A stretch of 64,000 bases of DNA from Pyropia yezoensis (taxonomy: Eukaryota; Rhodophyta; Bangiophyceae; Bangiales; Bangiaceae), in the NCBI GenBank assembly GCA_009829735.1, contig CM020620.1:24402020-24466019 (forward strand). Reading direction: 5' to 3'. The translations under genes were made by a program, and so were the position numbers. This document shows, in pieces, positions 1 to 9,798 of this stretch (position 1 is its first letter; every line of letters begins with the position of its first letter). The notes under the pieces are model-generated. The model made no database searches. It worked only from the letters and a program-made list of their open reading frames with translations, and was not told the origin of the DNA.

Positions 1-3000
1 TGCGTTTAGCCCGCAAAGTCACGTTGCCCCCCAACTCGGTGGCGCACGTTGATGTTGTAACTGATTTTACGGGGAACGGGTTGGTGCACCCTCACCCCCG
101 TCTTGCTCGCAAGCACCAAGTGCATGTTGCCCTTGGCAAGATGGACTCCAAAGCCGGAGTCCCGTGGAGGATCCAGGTGATGAACCTGAGCCCGACGCCC
201 AAGTACTTCAAGTCGGGAGCCAAGTTCGGCTATATCGACCAACACGAGGGACCGGTAGTAGCGGTCACCCTCAACGCGGGCGCAAGTAGCGACCCGAAGT
301 CCGGAAAGGAGAAGCATCAAGCCAAGTCGGCTGCCTCTCCTCGACCCCATGTGAACATGGAGGGTGTCTCCCCCAGGTTGAGGGTTCAAGTTGAACGCCT
401 CTTGGACCAATATCACAAGTTGTGGGATGGTCAATTGGGACTCATGAGAGCCACCGAACACCGGATCGAGTTGAAGCCCGGTGCACCCCCTATACGCCAA
501 CAACCGTATAGGGGAGGGCCCCGTTCAAGGGCCCTCGTTAAGGAGCAAGTCGCTCGCATGGAGGCCCTCGATGTGATCGAGGCCAGCAACGCCGAGTGGG
601 CGAGTCCGGTGGTTATCGTCCCCAAAGTTGATGGGACCCCCCGGTTTTGTATCGACTACCGTAAGCTCAACGAGAGCACGGTGCAGGACAGTTATCCCCT
701 ACCTAGGATGGATGACTGTCTGGACTCTCTGGGGGAGGCAAACGTGTTCTCTACCCTGGACTGTAACGCGGGGTACTGGCAAATTCCCATTGCCCCGGAG
801 GACAGGCATAAAACTACCTTTACCTGTCACTGTGGTACCTACCAGTGCAAGCGTCTACCGTTTGGTCTGTGTAACGCGCCGGCAACTTTCCAGCGCGCTA
901 TGGACATGATTCTGGCCGGAGTACGGTGGCAGATCTGTCTCGTGTACCTAGACGACATCATTGTGATCTCCCGAAGTCCGGAGGAGCACATTGGCCATCT
1001 TGGCCAGGTGTTCAAGCTACTTGCTGACGCCGGTGTGTCACTGAAGGCGAGTAAGTGCCACCTCTTCACTCAAGAGGTGGAATACTTGGGACATGTTGTC
1101 CGCCCGGGGCGTCTCAGTGTCAACGAGAAAAACTTGAGGGCCATCCGTAAGGCTCAGTACCCCCGGACCCAGACCCAGATGAGGAGCTTCCTCGGGATGT
1201 GTAACGTGTACCGACGTTTCACAAAGGGCTTCGCCAAGGTGGCGAAGCCGTTGAATGAGCTAGTGAGCTCAACGCTACCGAAGAACCTGCCTCCCCCAAG
1301 TCGGGTGGAGCAGGAATCCTTTGAGACTCTTCGGGACCTTCTGCTGAAGCCCCCCATCTTGGCTATTCCCAGGTTGGGAGGCCACTACATCCTGGATGTG
1401 GAAGCTAGCTACGACCAACTTGGTTGTGTGTTGCTTCAGCAGCAGCCGGACAAGGAGTACTTGCCGGTGGGATACTTTAGTAAGGGGCTGAACTCGGCCG
1501 AGAAGAACTACGGAGTCACCGAGTTGGAAGGACTCGCAGTGGTGTGGGCGGTGACGTCACTTCGTCACTTCCTGGAGGGTGAGAAGTTCTTCATCCGCTG
1601 TGACCACCGCGCGTTGCAGTTCATCTTTAAGACGGACTGTACGAACACTCGTCTCAACCGGTGGAGGGTGCGACTGGCACCCTTCAACTTTGACATTGAA
1701 TACCGACCTGGCAGGCAACATGCCCTTGCCGACGGCCTCTCTCGGGTACCTACCGAGGGGCTGGACACTAACCCAGTCGATGAGGACATCCCCATCGTGG
1801 GGGTAGTCACGCGCTCGGGTCAGGCGTTGAACCCCGAGGCGCCAGGGAACAAGAAGTACTTGCCCCTGTCCCTGGAAGAGGTGGTGAAGGCCCAGGCTGA
1901 GGATCCCTTCTGCACGTCGCAGAGGGATACATTGGATACGGTGGTTGAGACGCGCTTCTTTCAGGGAGACGATGGCCTCCTCATGAGGAGAGGGGTATTC
2001 CAGGGGACTGAACAACTTGTCGTCCCCGCATCCCTCAAGGACAGTATCCTTGAGAGGGAGCACAACGCTCCCACGGGTGGACCCCTGGGGTCTAGTAAAC
2101 TGTACCAGACCCTGAGGACCAGGTACTACTGGCCGTCCATGGTGGTGGACATCTACAGATGGGTGGCTGCCTGCACAAGTTGTGCACAGAACCGTCTGAT
2201 GGAACGGCGGCCTACTACGGCTATGCTATTGTTCCCGGCCAAGGAGCCCTTCGCCGCGTTGGCGATGGACATCCTTGGGCCACTGCCCGTGGCCGAGGAG
2301 GGCAACCAGTACCTCCTGGTCATCTGTGACCGCTTCACGAAACTTACGCGAGCGATCCCACTGGCAGAGATCACGGCCATGTCGGTCGTGTCAGCCTTCC
2401 TAGATCACTGGGTTGCCGCGTATGGCATCCCAGATAGTACACTATCGGACAATGGACCGCAATTTGCGTCTGTACTGTTTCAGGGAGTGCTGGATATGTT
2501 GGGGGTTAAGGCAAACTATGCCACCCCCTACCACCCACAAACTAATGGGCAGGTGGAGCGCTTTAACAAAACTATTGTTCGGCCGCTGCGCCACTATGTG
2601 AGTGAGCACGTGAAAACGTGGGACCAATACATTTCTATTCTTACCACTGCCTACAATTCGCAGGTTCACTCATCTACCGGGGAAGTACCCCTCGCTTTTG
2701 TGACCCCCCGTCGCGTGCGGTCTATTGCCGTGCGGCGGTCGCTCCCAACTAGGAAGGATGGTGGCAGTACGTCTACTCCTACTGAGAGTAAGGCGGAGTT
2801 CGCCGCTAGGCTTGAAAAACTCATCCCTAAAGTCAGGGCTGAGATGGACAAAGCACAAAAGCGCTACAAGCGTACCTTTGACAAGAAGGTGCGCAATGCT
2901 AAACATGTCCCCGAGCAGGGTGACTGGGTGCTGGTACACTCGCACACCCCAACTGGGGGTAAGCTGGTATTCCAGACGAAGGGACCGTACCAGGTCCTTC

Positions 3001-3359
3001 GTACTGATGGGCGGCGCTTCACCATCGAAAGTGACGATGGGGTCCGCACAGTGAACGGACAGGACGTGGTCAAAGTTGCACCACCGCCTGCAGGCGACCC
3101 AGCTTGGGCGCGTGCTTTGGAAGCGTGGCGCCTCCCCTCATTGCCTGCGGCCAAACAGGGCCCGCAGGAGTACGTGTTCGATAAGTTCATCGACCACGGA
3201 TGGGATGAAGACACTGACCGCCTCATGTTGAGGGTGCGTTGGTTTGGCTACAAAGCCAAGGATGATACGTGGGAGTATGTGGAGGACCTTCCCGCTGAGA
3301 AGGTCCGGGCGTACTGTGCCCGGAATGAGATAGACCCTAACAGCCCTCCCTCAACGTGA
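1..3359 (+). CDS. pol: Family B pol polyprotein (RT-RNase H-integrase-chromodomain), 5' partial
   Basis: The reading frame is open from the first base, so the protein starts upstream; about 1118 residues are visible. Residues below count from base 24. Reverse transcriptase is shown by FCIDYRKLN (about 207) and the catalytic YLDD box (about 307). RNase H begins near 458. The integrase core has MDILGPLP (about 748), SDNGPQFAS (about 807) and the glutamate of QTNGQVERFN (about 843). The C-terminal 60 residues form a chromodomain-like module with RVRWFG and DDTWEY, a type known to direct chromovirus integration to particular chromatin. Two oddities: the first RNase H catalytic aspartate appears as Glu (VEAS), although the relative at 58.3 kb has VDAS, and the second His of the integrase HHCC zinc site is not obvious. 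The frame is otherwise intact, suggesting a fairly recent copy. Confidence 0.93.
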   Translation, partial: RLARKVTLPPNSVAHVDVVTDFTGNGLVHPHPRLARKHQVHVALGKMDSKAGVPWRIQVMNLSPTPKYFKSGAKFGYIDQHEGPVVAVTLNAGASSDPKSGKEKHQAKSAASPRPHVNMEGVSPRLRVQVERLLDQYHKLWDGQLGLMRATEHRIELKPGAPPIRQQPYRGGPRSRALVKEQVARMEALDVIEASNAEWASPVVIVPKVDGTPRFCIDYRKLNESTVQDSYPLPRMDDCLDSLGEANVFSTLDCNAGYWQIPIAPEDRHKTTFTCHCGTYQCKRLPFGLCNAPATFQRAMDMILAGVRWQICLVYLDDIIVISRSPEEHIGHLGQVFKLLADAGVSLKASKCHLFTQEVEYLGHVVRPGRLSVNEKNLRAIRKAQYPRTQTQMRSFLGMCNVYRRFTKGFAKVAKPLNELVSSTLPKNLPPPSRVEQESFETLRDLLLKPPILAIPRLGGHYILDVEASYDQLGCVLLQQQPDKEYLPVGYFSKGLNSAEKNYGVTELEGLAVVWAVTSLRHFLEGEKFFIRCDHRALQFIFKTDCTNTRLNRWRVRLAPFNFDIEYRPGRQHALADGLSRVPTEGLDTNPVDEDIPIVGVVTRSGQALNPEAPGNKKYLPLSLEEVVKAQAEDPFCTSQRDTLDTVVETRFFQGDDGLLMRRGVFQGTEQLVVPASLKDSILEREHNAPTGGPLGSSKLYQTLRTRYYWPSMVVDIYRWVAACTSCAQNRLMERRPTTAMLLFPAKEPFAALAMDILGPLPVAEEGNQYLLVICDRFTKLTRAIPLAEITAMSVVSAFLDHWVAAYGIPDSTLSDNGPQFASVLFQGVLDMLGVKANYATPYHPQTNGQVERFNKTIVRPLRHYVSEHVKTWDQYISILTTAYNSQVHSSTGEVPLAFVTPRRVRSIAVRRSLPTRKDGGSTSTPTESKAEFAARLEKLIPKVRAEMDKAQKRYKRTFDKKVRNAKHVPEQGDWVLVHSHTPTGGKLVFQTKGPYQVLRTDGRRFTIESDDGVRTVNGQDVVKVAPPPAGDPAWARALEAWRLPSLPAAKQGPQEYVFDKFIDHGWDEDTDRLMLRVRWFGYKAKDDTWEYVEDLPAEKVRAYCARNEIDPNSPPST

Positions 3360-3470
3360 GGGAAGGCCGAGCAACAGTGCCAAGAGAGTGCTTCAAGTCG
3401 AAGTGGTACGCAGAGTGGCTTTTAACTACAGCCCTAACCCTCACACTCTCACAACAAAGGCAGCTACCAA

Positions 3471-5585
3471 CTAGGCACGCATGCTAGACTCTCCCACTCC
3501 ACGGCCCTCGCCCTCACGTGGAGGCGAGCGGCGAGACTCACGCCGATAACGGTCTCCACTTGTTGGAGGGGGCGGCGGCTCCAAGTCGGAACCGTCGCGC
3601 CCCTCACGGTCGCGCAAGTGGCGCCGACCGTGGCCACTCTTCTGCCTGGTCTTGCGCGCAAGTTTGCGACGCAGACGCTGGACAGACTCCGTCTCCGACG
3701 GGGTAGAGGACTCCGAAACGGAGTAAGACAACTCGTCTTCCGATACGGAAGGAGAGCGCCGCGAGTGTCGGCGACGACGGCGAGGAGGCGAGTATGCCCG
3801 GCTCGCGCGACGTTTGCCACGCCCAAGTGGGGCTGGCTGGGGCATAATAGCCCCAATGCGAGCCAACTCGGCTGTCATAAACTCCGCCACCGACTCGCAA
3901 CTCGCGGTCGCCACTGCAGTACGAACGCGCTCCTCAAGTTGAGGAGTCTCGGAACTCTGTAGGGTTGCGGTCGACGCGGCCAACCAGGAAATGGTGCGCA
4001 CCAACGCGGTGATCATCATCTCTGAGGTTAGAGGCGTGGGCGGCAACACCAACTTGGGGTATACCGTCAGGAGGGTGGCCCCCAAGTTGGGGGACACCGG
4101 GGTGGAAGACTCCACGGCCACGCTGATCGGGATGTTCCCGTGAGGTTGGAAAGGAACAGGAGGAAGCGGAGGGGCCCGCCGAGGTGGCGGTACCCGGGTG
4201 TAACTGCGACCCCGACTTGGGGCCCCCGCAGTGGGTTGAGTCATATGGTCATCATAGGACGGCACGGCCATAACTATGGGCTTGTCCGGGGGTGGCGCAG
4301 TGTGGCGATCCACCCCCGGGGCATACGGGTAGTCCCCGATGCCCAACCCCTCTCGTAGGACCACACGGCCGTCGTGAAGTTCACGAGCGACCCACACGAA
4401 CTGGCGAAGTGCGCCATCGTCCTTGGGCCCACGGGTGGGGCGGCGCAACTTGTGCTCAATGCTCTCCCACTCGATAAAATTATGGAGCCGGAGCATCTCC
4501 TCAAGTAGAGTGAGTTGTCCTGATGAGCACCCCTCAGCAACTAGCTGAGGGGTGAGCTGTTTCAAACCTTGGAGGAGCCGGAGGGGGAGATGCCAGAGCA
4601 TCCCCCGCCGCTGAACACAGGACACCCAGGTCGACATGACCTCGAGGAGCCACTGGGTGGCCAACATGGCCCACACCAGGTGATCAGGGGCAGCCGTCAA
4701 CATGACGGAGCCGAAGTGGTCAAGCAACCGTGGCAACAACGCCGGAAACCCGTAGGGGACCTCAACTTGAGACCACCACTCGGGCTTCTTCGGATAGTAC
4801 TGCTCCTTACTGGCAGCAGACTGTTGACGAAACTCAAGTTGAGCCGAGGTCACCAAGTAGGGACCTCGCCGGAAGTCTTTCTCCATCCGCACATCAAAGT
4901 GATGAGTGTGCGGATCGGCCTCGTGGAGGTACGGTGGGCGAGTTGCCACAGCGTCCCACGTGAAGGTCGGCAAGTCGCCGGGACCCGGGATAGTTCCCCC
5001 GCGGTCCACCATGGCCTTGGCACATTGAACGTCCTCAACCTCCTCATCGTCCAGGAAGGCAAACTGGTCCGTCCTGAAGCCGGCAGGGAACCCGACCCTA
5101 CGGGGATACTTCTCCCGTAGGCGGTCCCATACCCGGCCCATCGCTGCGCCAAGTCGGCCACAGCGAAGAACAGTCAGCCCCTCCTCATAGAGAGGCCAAG
5201 CGGGGTAAAACCACCGCCCCAAGGCCTCACGCGGGACAACTTGTCCCGCCTCCGGGGGAGACCCCGCCGTCAATCCAAAGCCGGGCGACGCGGGAGTCCC
5301 GTCCCCCGGAGCGATCGCGGAGCCCCCGCCGGAAGTCCCGGCGGGTGCTGCCCCGTAGGAGGTGTCCTCCATGCGCTCGTCAAGAGAGTCCGTCTCCACT
5401 CCCGGAGTCGCCATGGCTCTCCCCAAGTTGGGGAGAGACGCTCTGGCTATCGCAGCACGAGACCCGCCTCGAGTTGAGGGGGACGCGGATCGTGGGTATA
5501 CGGGTGGCCTCCCCAGCGTGGGGCGGCCCAGTGGAAGGTGAAGGGGAGGTGGTGGTGATGGTGAAGTGTGAACTGAGGAGAGCAA
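3471..5585 (-). CDS. Antisense ORF of family B (aORF-B), unknown function
   Basis: An uninterrupted 704-residue frame on the strand opposite pol, ending 111 bp from the pol stop (tail to tail) and starting close to the 3' LTR. An internal ATG at 5414 (protein beginning MATPGVETDS, 647 residues) is an equally good start. The middle part resembles the antisense ORF of family A at 24211-26328. Shared features are a YYPK motif, then VE[VI]P-x-GF, then a helical stretch ending in a WLxEV or WLLEV motif. The C-terminal 120 residues are very Arg/Ser/Glu-rich with RS-like stretches, as in nuclear or RNA-binding proteins. No membrane segment or enzyme motif is visible, so I cannot assign a function. 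Additional antisense ORFs downstream of pol are known from some plant Ty3/Gypsy lineages; whether this one is related is untested. Confidence 0.75.
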   Translation of the reverse strand: MLSSVHTSPSPPPPLHLPLGRPTLGRPPVYPRSASPSTRGGSRAAIARASLPNLGRAMATPGVETDSLDERMEDTSYGAAPAGTSGGGSAIAPGDGTPASPGFGLTAGSPPEAGQVVPREALGRWFYPAWPLYEEGLTVLRCGRLGAAMGRVWDRLREKYPRRVGFPAGFRTDQFAFLDDEEVEDVQCAKAMVDRGGTIPGPGDLPTFTWDAVATRPPYLHEADPHTHHFDVRMEKDFRRGPYLVTSAQLEFRQQSAASKEQYYPKKPEWWSQVEVPYGFPALLPRLLDHFGSVMLTAAPDHLVWAMLATQWLLEVMSTWVSCVQRRGMLWHLPLRLLQGLKQLTPQLVAEGCSSGQLTLLEEMLRLHNFIEWESIEHKLRRPTRGPKDDGALRQFVWVARELHDGRVVLREGLGIGDYPYAPGVDRHTAPPPDKPIVMAVPSYDDHMTQPTAGAPSRGRSYTRVPPPRRAPPLPPVPFQPHGNIPISVAVESSTPVSPNLGATLLTVYPKLVLPPTPLTSEMMITALVRTISWLAASTATLQSSETPQLEERVRTAVATASCESVAEFMTAELARIGAIMPQPAPLGRGKRRASRAYSPPRRRRRHSRRSPSVSEDELSYSVSESSTPSETESVQRLRRKLARKTRQKSGHGRRHLRDREGRDGSDLEPPPPPTSGDRYRRESRRSPPREGEGRGVGESSMRA

Positions 5586-5739
5586 GCTGCCGAGTGGACA
5601 AGCTTGAGGAGAGGGGCGGTCAACGTGACCGCCTCCACATCCGTGTTACCTACTCGATGGGGGACAGCAAGTCGCGCCCCCAACGCCGAGACGTGCGTTT
5701 ACGCACCCCCTCACAGGGCCGACCGGGTCGGTCGGAACT

Positions 5740-5752
5740 GAGGAGAGGGGAG
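5740..5752 (+). other. Polypurine tract of family B
   Basis: The run GAGGAGAGGGGAG lies immediately before the TGTGGCAG that begins the LTR. Its position and composition fit the plus-strand primer of an LTR element. Confidence 0.75.
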
Positions 5753-6221
5753 TGTGGCAGTATTGACCCCCAGGTAGGGGGGCAACACGTGCCATGCAAG
5801 GGGCGGCAGGCCACTAGCCTGATCCGTTCCTCCCCCTGCATTTGGGTCCATATTCCCTAAGTTTGGGATAGTTAGCTTAGTAGTAAATCCAATTTGGATT
5901 TGAGGGTTTTCTGCATTTATCGTCTTGAATTTTCGTGTGGCCCGGTGGGCAGGTGCTGGGGTGGGAGATTCTGAGTGGCGAGATTCTGAGTGGACCCTGG
6001 GGGGATAAGGGGAGGGACAGCGGGGCTTGGCCCTGCGTCCCCGTCCCGACCAAGAAACTGTTGGACCACACACCATCCTCTTGTTTGTCCGTGGGGGGTT
6101 TGCCCCACAACAGGGACAGAGTGTGTGCGACTTGCACTTCTTCCGGTTCCCCCGACACGGGAGGCAGCCCTAGCACACCGCCCCAACTTGGGTGCCGTGT
6201 GTGCTAGTGGTTTTTGCCACA
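5753..6221 (+). repeat. 3' LTR of family B (469 bp)
   Basis: It starts TGTGGCA and ends TGCCACA, the usual TG...CA inverted termini. It is preceded by a purine tract and followed directly by the interrupted protease frame of element C. Its partner 5' LTR is outside the window, so boundaries rest on the termini and the flanking reading frame. Confidence 0.8.
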
Positions 6222-7381
6222 GGAAGGTGGTCGAGGTCAGCCTCGGCCAGTGCCTTCAATGCTTCTTGGTCCTTCGGCGGAATATCCGCCGGTAATGATG
6301 GTCGACTAGGCTTCCCGTCATCGGGTTGCTGTCGCTCGGTGGTCTCGGCGACCGCCAGCACCTCAAGTGGTTCCACTTGACCTTCCTTGTCAGGGGTAAG
6401 GATATCTCTTTCGTAGAGCTCGGCAATCCCGAGGATAGTTCCCTTCGGGAGGGTGACTGCCTTACGGCGATAGTTCGCCATCACTAGGAGGGACGACCCT
6501 CCTGATGGGAGGTCTATGAGACCGTTGGCCATGGTCAACCCATGGCGCTTGTACGTCCGCAGGTTGGACTTGACTCTGCAGATGCCTGCGAGGTCACAGT
6601 TAACCGGGAGGACTGTCTCCGACAACGGCTCAAAGCGAGTTCGCTTGGCCAACCGAAGTGTCTTCGGCTCGACGCTTGCGTACACCTCAGCCACGTTAAC
6701 GTGGCTCCCATGTAGCGTCAGGTCCCTGACGATAGCTGTATGTCCTCGCTTCGTCCCGTCGGCTTCTTGAAGCTCGACGGTCCTCCGGCCTGGCCGGAGT
6801 GCATCAACGTGAACGTTGATGAAGGTGCACCCCAGTATGCAGGGCACCGATAGGGTCTCACACACCAGGAAGTCGACTTCCGTGGTGAGTTCCCCGATGG
6901 TAACCCGCGGCGACATCGCTGCGGTCGTACGAATGAGGCGACCGTTCGCGTCCTTGATGGTGGGTCCCCGAGTCACTCTGACTCGCGGAAGCCACTTGTC
7001 CGGAAGGGTATCCTTCCGGATAAGGTTGGGTCCCGCCCCTGTATCCAGTACAGGGTAGTACGATCGTGTCGAATGGGGGTCAAACCCCAGTGTGGCTGAT
7101 ACCTTGAAGTTCTCCAAGGTGAACAGCACGTGGCCTACACCGATATCCGGTGTAACTCGGGCATCCTGAACAGGGCCCTTGTCTGGTTCCATGTGACGGG
7201 GCTTCCCGTCCTCTCCTCCGAACCTTGGTGGTTGGTCATCAATCCCCTGACGACGTGTCGTCAGGGCCGGAAGGTGTACCCGGGGGTTGATGCGGCGTCG
7301 GCTCAACCGCGCTCTTCGGGGGGCTTTCCCCGCGGTACTCCGGGGTAGCTTGCTTGGGTTACCCCAGCGCCCCCCGGTCAT
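6222..7381 (-). pseudogene. Family C retropepsin / start of pol, truncated by element B
   Basis: The frame starts 8 bases after the gag stop, in a different frame from gag, so it would need frameshifting or reinitiation. The retropepsin active site is PVLDTGAGPNLIRK, followed by a typical ILGCTF flap-side strand. After this comes the variable spacer between protease and RT. The frame runs into LTR sequence after LDHLP and meets a stop at 6170, inside the LTR. RT, RNase H and integrase are therefore missing on this side. The protease itself looks intact. Confidence 0.85.
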
Positions 7382-7389
7382 CCTTCCTC

Positions 7390-9579
7390 TTACACGTTCC
7401 CCGCTCTTGGGAGGGTGCTGTCCGCCGGGACATCCGGCTGAGGAGGTGCCTCCTCGACGGCCATTACTCCACCTGGAGCTGGCTGCCTACCCGGTGCGGA
7501 TCCGGGTGCTCTGGCGGGATACCCCCCGGTGGATGCCTTGCGTTGCGCCGCTGCCCGCCGAGACTCCTCGGGGATGAGTGGGCAGGACGACACCCAGTGC
7601 TGGGGATCCCCACACAGCATACATCCGGACGTGCCGGTCCCTCCTTGAGTTCGCGTCGGGGTAGCTCCGTAGCTGCGGTTGCCTCCCTCGGGCGCCCGAG
7701 TGCCTGCTCCCTGGTAGGCCTTGGGTCCTTGGGTCAACCGGAACATGGACTCCCCCAACCGGTTGGGTCGGCCCGCAATCTGCGGGGGTGCCTCCGTGCG
7801 CACCGCCCATGTTGGCAAGGGTTGGTGAGGGTTACCCGTCACCGGGGAGTACCCCGTAGTCCGTACGTACGGGACGCGACGTCCCGTGCCCTCACTGAAC
7901 TGGAACTGGGTCCCCGCCGGAGCGATGTACGCCACCGTACCGTGCTCATCAATCACCGGCGTCGCCGGTAGCAACAGGTGGCCCTGTTGGTCAACTAGAG
8001 GTTCATCCTCACCGGTAGGGGGATGTTCGGTCGCCACCAGTACTGGTGCGGCCTTACGTTCCACCTTCTCTTGCCTCGGTACCGGGGTAAGACTGGGCTT
8101 GCCTCCCTCACCCTTGGGCTTCGGGGCCAAGGCACATTCCGGGTGTAGCACCCGGTAGGCGTCCCCTAGGGACTTGCACATATGCATCAGTCGACTGAAG
8201 TTCGTCCGTGCCGTGTTGGCGCCCCGTGCGGATATCCGCACGTAGTTGGGTACTCCTGCGAACAGGATGGCTCGTAGCTCCCCTTCTCCGAGGAGCTTCC
8301 CGAGCTCGTAGTCGAGCTCTTGAATCCGTCGTCCGAACATCTCCTCATCCTCCCAGCTCTGGGCGGTGGCAGTGCGCAGGTCCCGGTAGTGGTCCTCGCA
8401 CTTGTCCTCACTGAGGTAGCTGCTCAGCAGCTCCTTGAGAATCCCACGGTAATCCATGGGGGTGGCCACAACCCTCATTCCCGGCATCGGGGATGCCTGG
8501 CGGAGGATGCCTCGGACCCGTTCGTCCACAAAGAACGGGAAGATCTCCAGTGCCAGTCCCTCGTTGACGAGCGCCTTGTCCGCGGCTGCCTTGAAGCTAG
8601 TCAAGAAGCCGATGACTGCCAACGGGCGTCCGTTGGGGCCCCCGAACATAGGGACTCCCTTCATAAGGGTCTGCATAGAGCGAATCGCTCGGTGCGACGT
8701 ATTACGCATCGATTCCGATACGGTGGTAGACCGGTCCTCCAAACGATCACGTTCCGGAGTAAGAACCGACCGGAAGACCTCGTTGACGATCTCCGTGTCA
8801 GCGTCCTGGATATCCAGTCGCTTAGCCAGTTGATGAGCAAACTCATCGGACTCCATCCGCTTCAGTAGGCTCGCAGTTACCTGCGCGGTCATAGCTTCCA
8901 CTACTGACGGTGGTACTTCAGGCGTCGGCACCTCGGGAACCCGAGTTGCCTGGCCTCCTTCGTCGTGGGGATACTGTGAGAGGGTACCCCCTCCCCCAAT
9001 AACCGACTCTCCACCGGCGTAAGTATCCGCCGGGTCGTGTCCGCGGAGTCCGCTTCGGGTGCTCCGAGCGTATCGCTCCGTGTGACTCCGTTCCAACTCT
9101 GCCGACGAGTCGGATCCATACCCCATTGTGTCCGGGGGTTGTCCAGGAAGAGCAACACCAGGGTTGACCCTGGTGGACTCCGAAAGTAGTCCGGCCGGTT
9201 CAAACCGTACCGGGGTGGGAGGAACACGACGGGGTCCCGTCGTGTGGCGTGTTGACATCAACACTGCCATTGCGTCCTCCGTCCGCTCTTGACGAGCGTC
9301 GAGTCCGGAAAACCGGGCCTCGATGCGGGCCGATGATGCCATCAGGGAATCCCCTGGTGAAGGAGGCGGCGGAGTGAGGTCGGTCGACGACAGTTGAGGC
9401 GGGCCCCCGCCTCCTGCCGTCCGAGCCGTGCCAAACGTCGATCCGGCACCGGAAAGCATTGGCGTCTCAATGTTGTCGATCGGGTTCCCGATCTCGGTTC
9501 CGGTAGTCACCTCCGGGGTCGGCGTCGACGCCGATCCGTCATCTTGAACGTTCCCCGTCTCTTGGGTAGACATAGTCAC
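7390..9579 (-). CDS. gag: Family C gag polyprotein
   Basis: An intact 729-residue frame. The N-terminal third is low-complexity and rich in Pro, Thr and Gly. The middle (about 230-480) is helical and capsid-like, with the segment around QSWEDEEMFGRRIQELDYEL typical of retrotransposon gag. Near residue 660 is a CCHC zinc knuckle, C-MLC-GDPQ-H-WVSS-C, that would bind the RNA genome. A second Met lies two residues downstream of the first. It is followed 8 bases later by the protease frame. Gag forms the virus-like particle in which reverse transcription takes place. Confidence 0.9.
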   Translation of the reverse strand: MTMSTQETGNVQDDGSASTPTPEVTTGTEIGNPIDNIETPMLSGAGSTFGTARTAGGGGPPQLSSTDLTPPPPSPGDSLMASSARIEARFSGLDARQERTEDAMAVLMSTRHTTGPRRVPPTPVRFEPAGLLSESTRVNPGVALPGQPPDTMGYGSDSSAELERSHTERYARSTRSGLRGHDPADTYAGGESVIGGGGTLSQYPHDEGGQATRVPEVPTPEVPPSVVEAMTAQVTASLLKRMESDEFAHQLAKRLDIQDADTEIVNEVFRSVLTPERDRLEDRSTTVSESMRNTSHRAIRSMQTLMKGVPMFGGPNGRPLAVIGFLTSFKAAADKALVNEGLALEIFPFFVDERVRGILRQASPMPGMRVVATPMDYRGILKELLSSYLSEDKCEDHYRDLRTATAQSWEDEEMFGRRIQELDYELGKLLGEGELRAILFAGVPNYVRISARGANTARTNFSRLMHMCKSLGDAYRVLHPECALAPKPKGEGGKPSLTPVPRQEKVERKAAPVLVATEHPPTGEDEPLVDQQGHLLLPATPVIDEHGTVAYIAPAGTQFQFSEGTGRRVPYVRTTGYSPVTGNPHQPLPTWAVRTEAPPQIAGRPNRLGESMFRLTQGPKAYQGAGTRAPEGGNRSYGATPTRTQGGTGTSGCMLCGDPQHWVSSCPLIPEESRRAAAQRKASTGGYPARAPGSAPGRQPAPGGVMAVEEAPPQPDVPADSTLPRAGNV

Positions 9580-9780
9580 AATCAGTCAACCGACGTAACA
9601 ATCACCACGAATAAGAGAGCGAGGGGGTAGATTGGGGAGAGTAACAGTAGATCACAGTCAAAGGTAAAAACTCAACACAATCGATCAGGTCGCAACACCA
9701 AGAGTACAAGAAAAGGACCGGATCCCTATCCGTGTGCCAGGGCCGAAGACGGCGTCACCACAAGGGTGACGGAAACCCGT
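9580..9780 (-). other. Leader between primer-binding site and gag of family C
   Basis: About 200 bases of non-coding element leader. I see no further features in it. Confidence 0.5.
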
Positions 9781-9797
9781 CCCCTGCTGCTCCACCA
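9781..9797 (-). promoter_or_regulatory. tRNA primer-binding site of family C
   Basis: On the - strand this reads TGGTGGAGCAGCAGGGG, one base after the 5' LTR. It starts with TGG, complementary to a tRNA CCA end. The identical 17-mer follows the 5' LTR of family A (32513-32529), which supports the call. I could not name the tRNA. Confidence 0.8.
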
Positions 9798-9798
9798 A

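Larger units (their letters stand above)
1..6221 (+). mobile_element. Family B Ty3/Gypsy chromovirus-type element, 5' part outside window
   Basis: An LTR retrotransposon on the + strand whose 5' LTR, gag and protease lie left of the window. Visible in order are pol (RT, RNase H, integrase, chromodomain) to 3359, a convergent antisense ORF (5585 to 3471), a purine-rich tract and a 3' LTR ending at 6221. The order RT-RNase H-integrase is that of Ty3/Gypsy elements, and a C-terminal chromodomain marks the chromovirus branch. The element sits inside another retroelement (family C), whose protease reading frame is cut exactly at 6221/6222, so B is the younger insertion. The target-site duplication cannot be checked because the left end is missing. 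A decayed relative starts at 56079. Confidence 0.9.
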
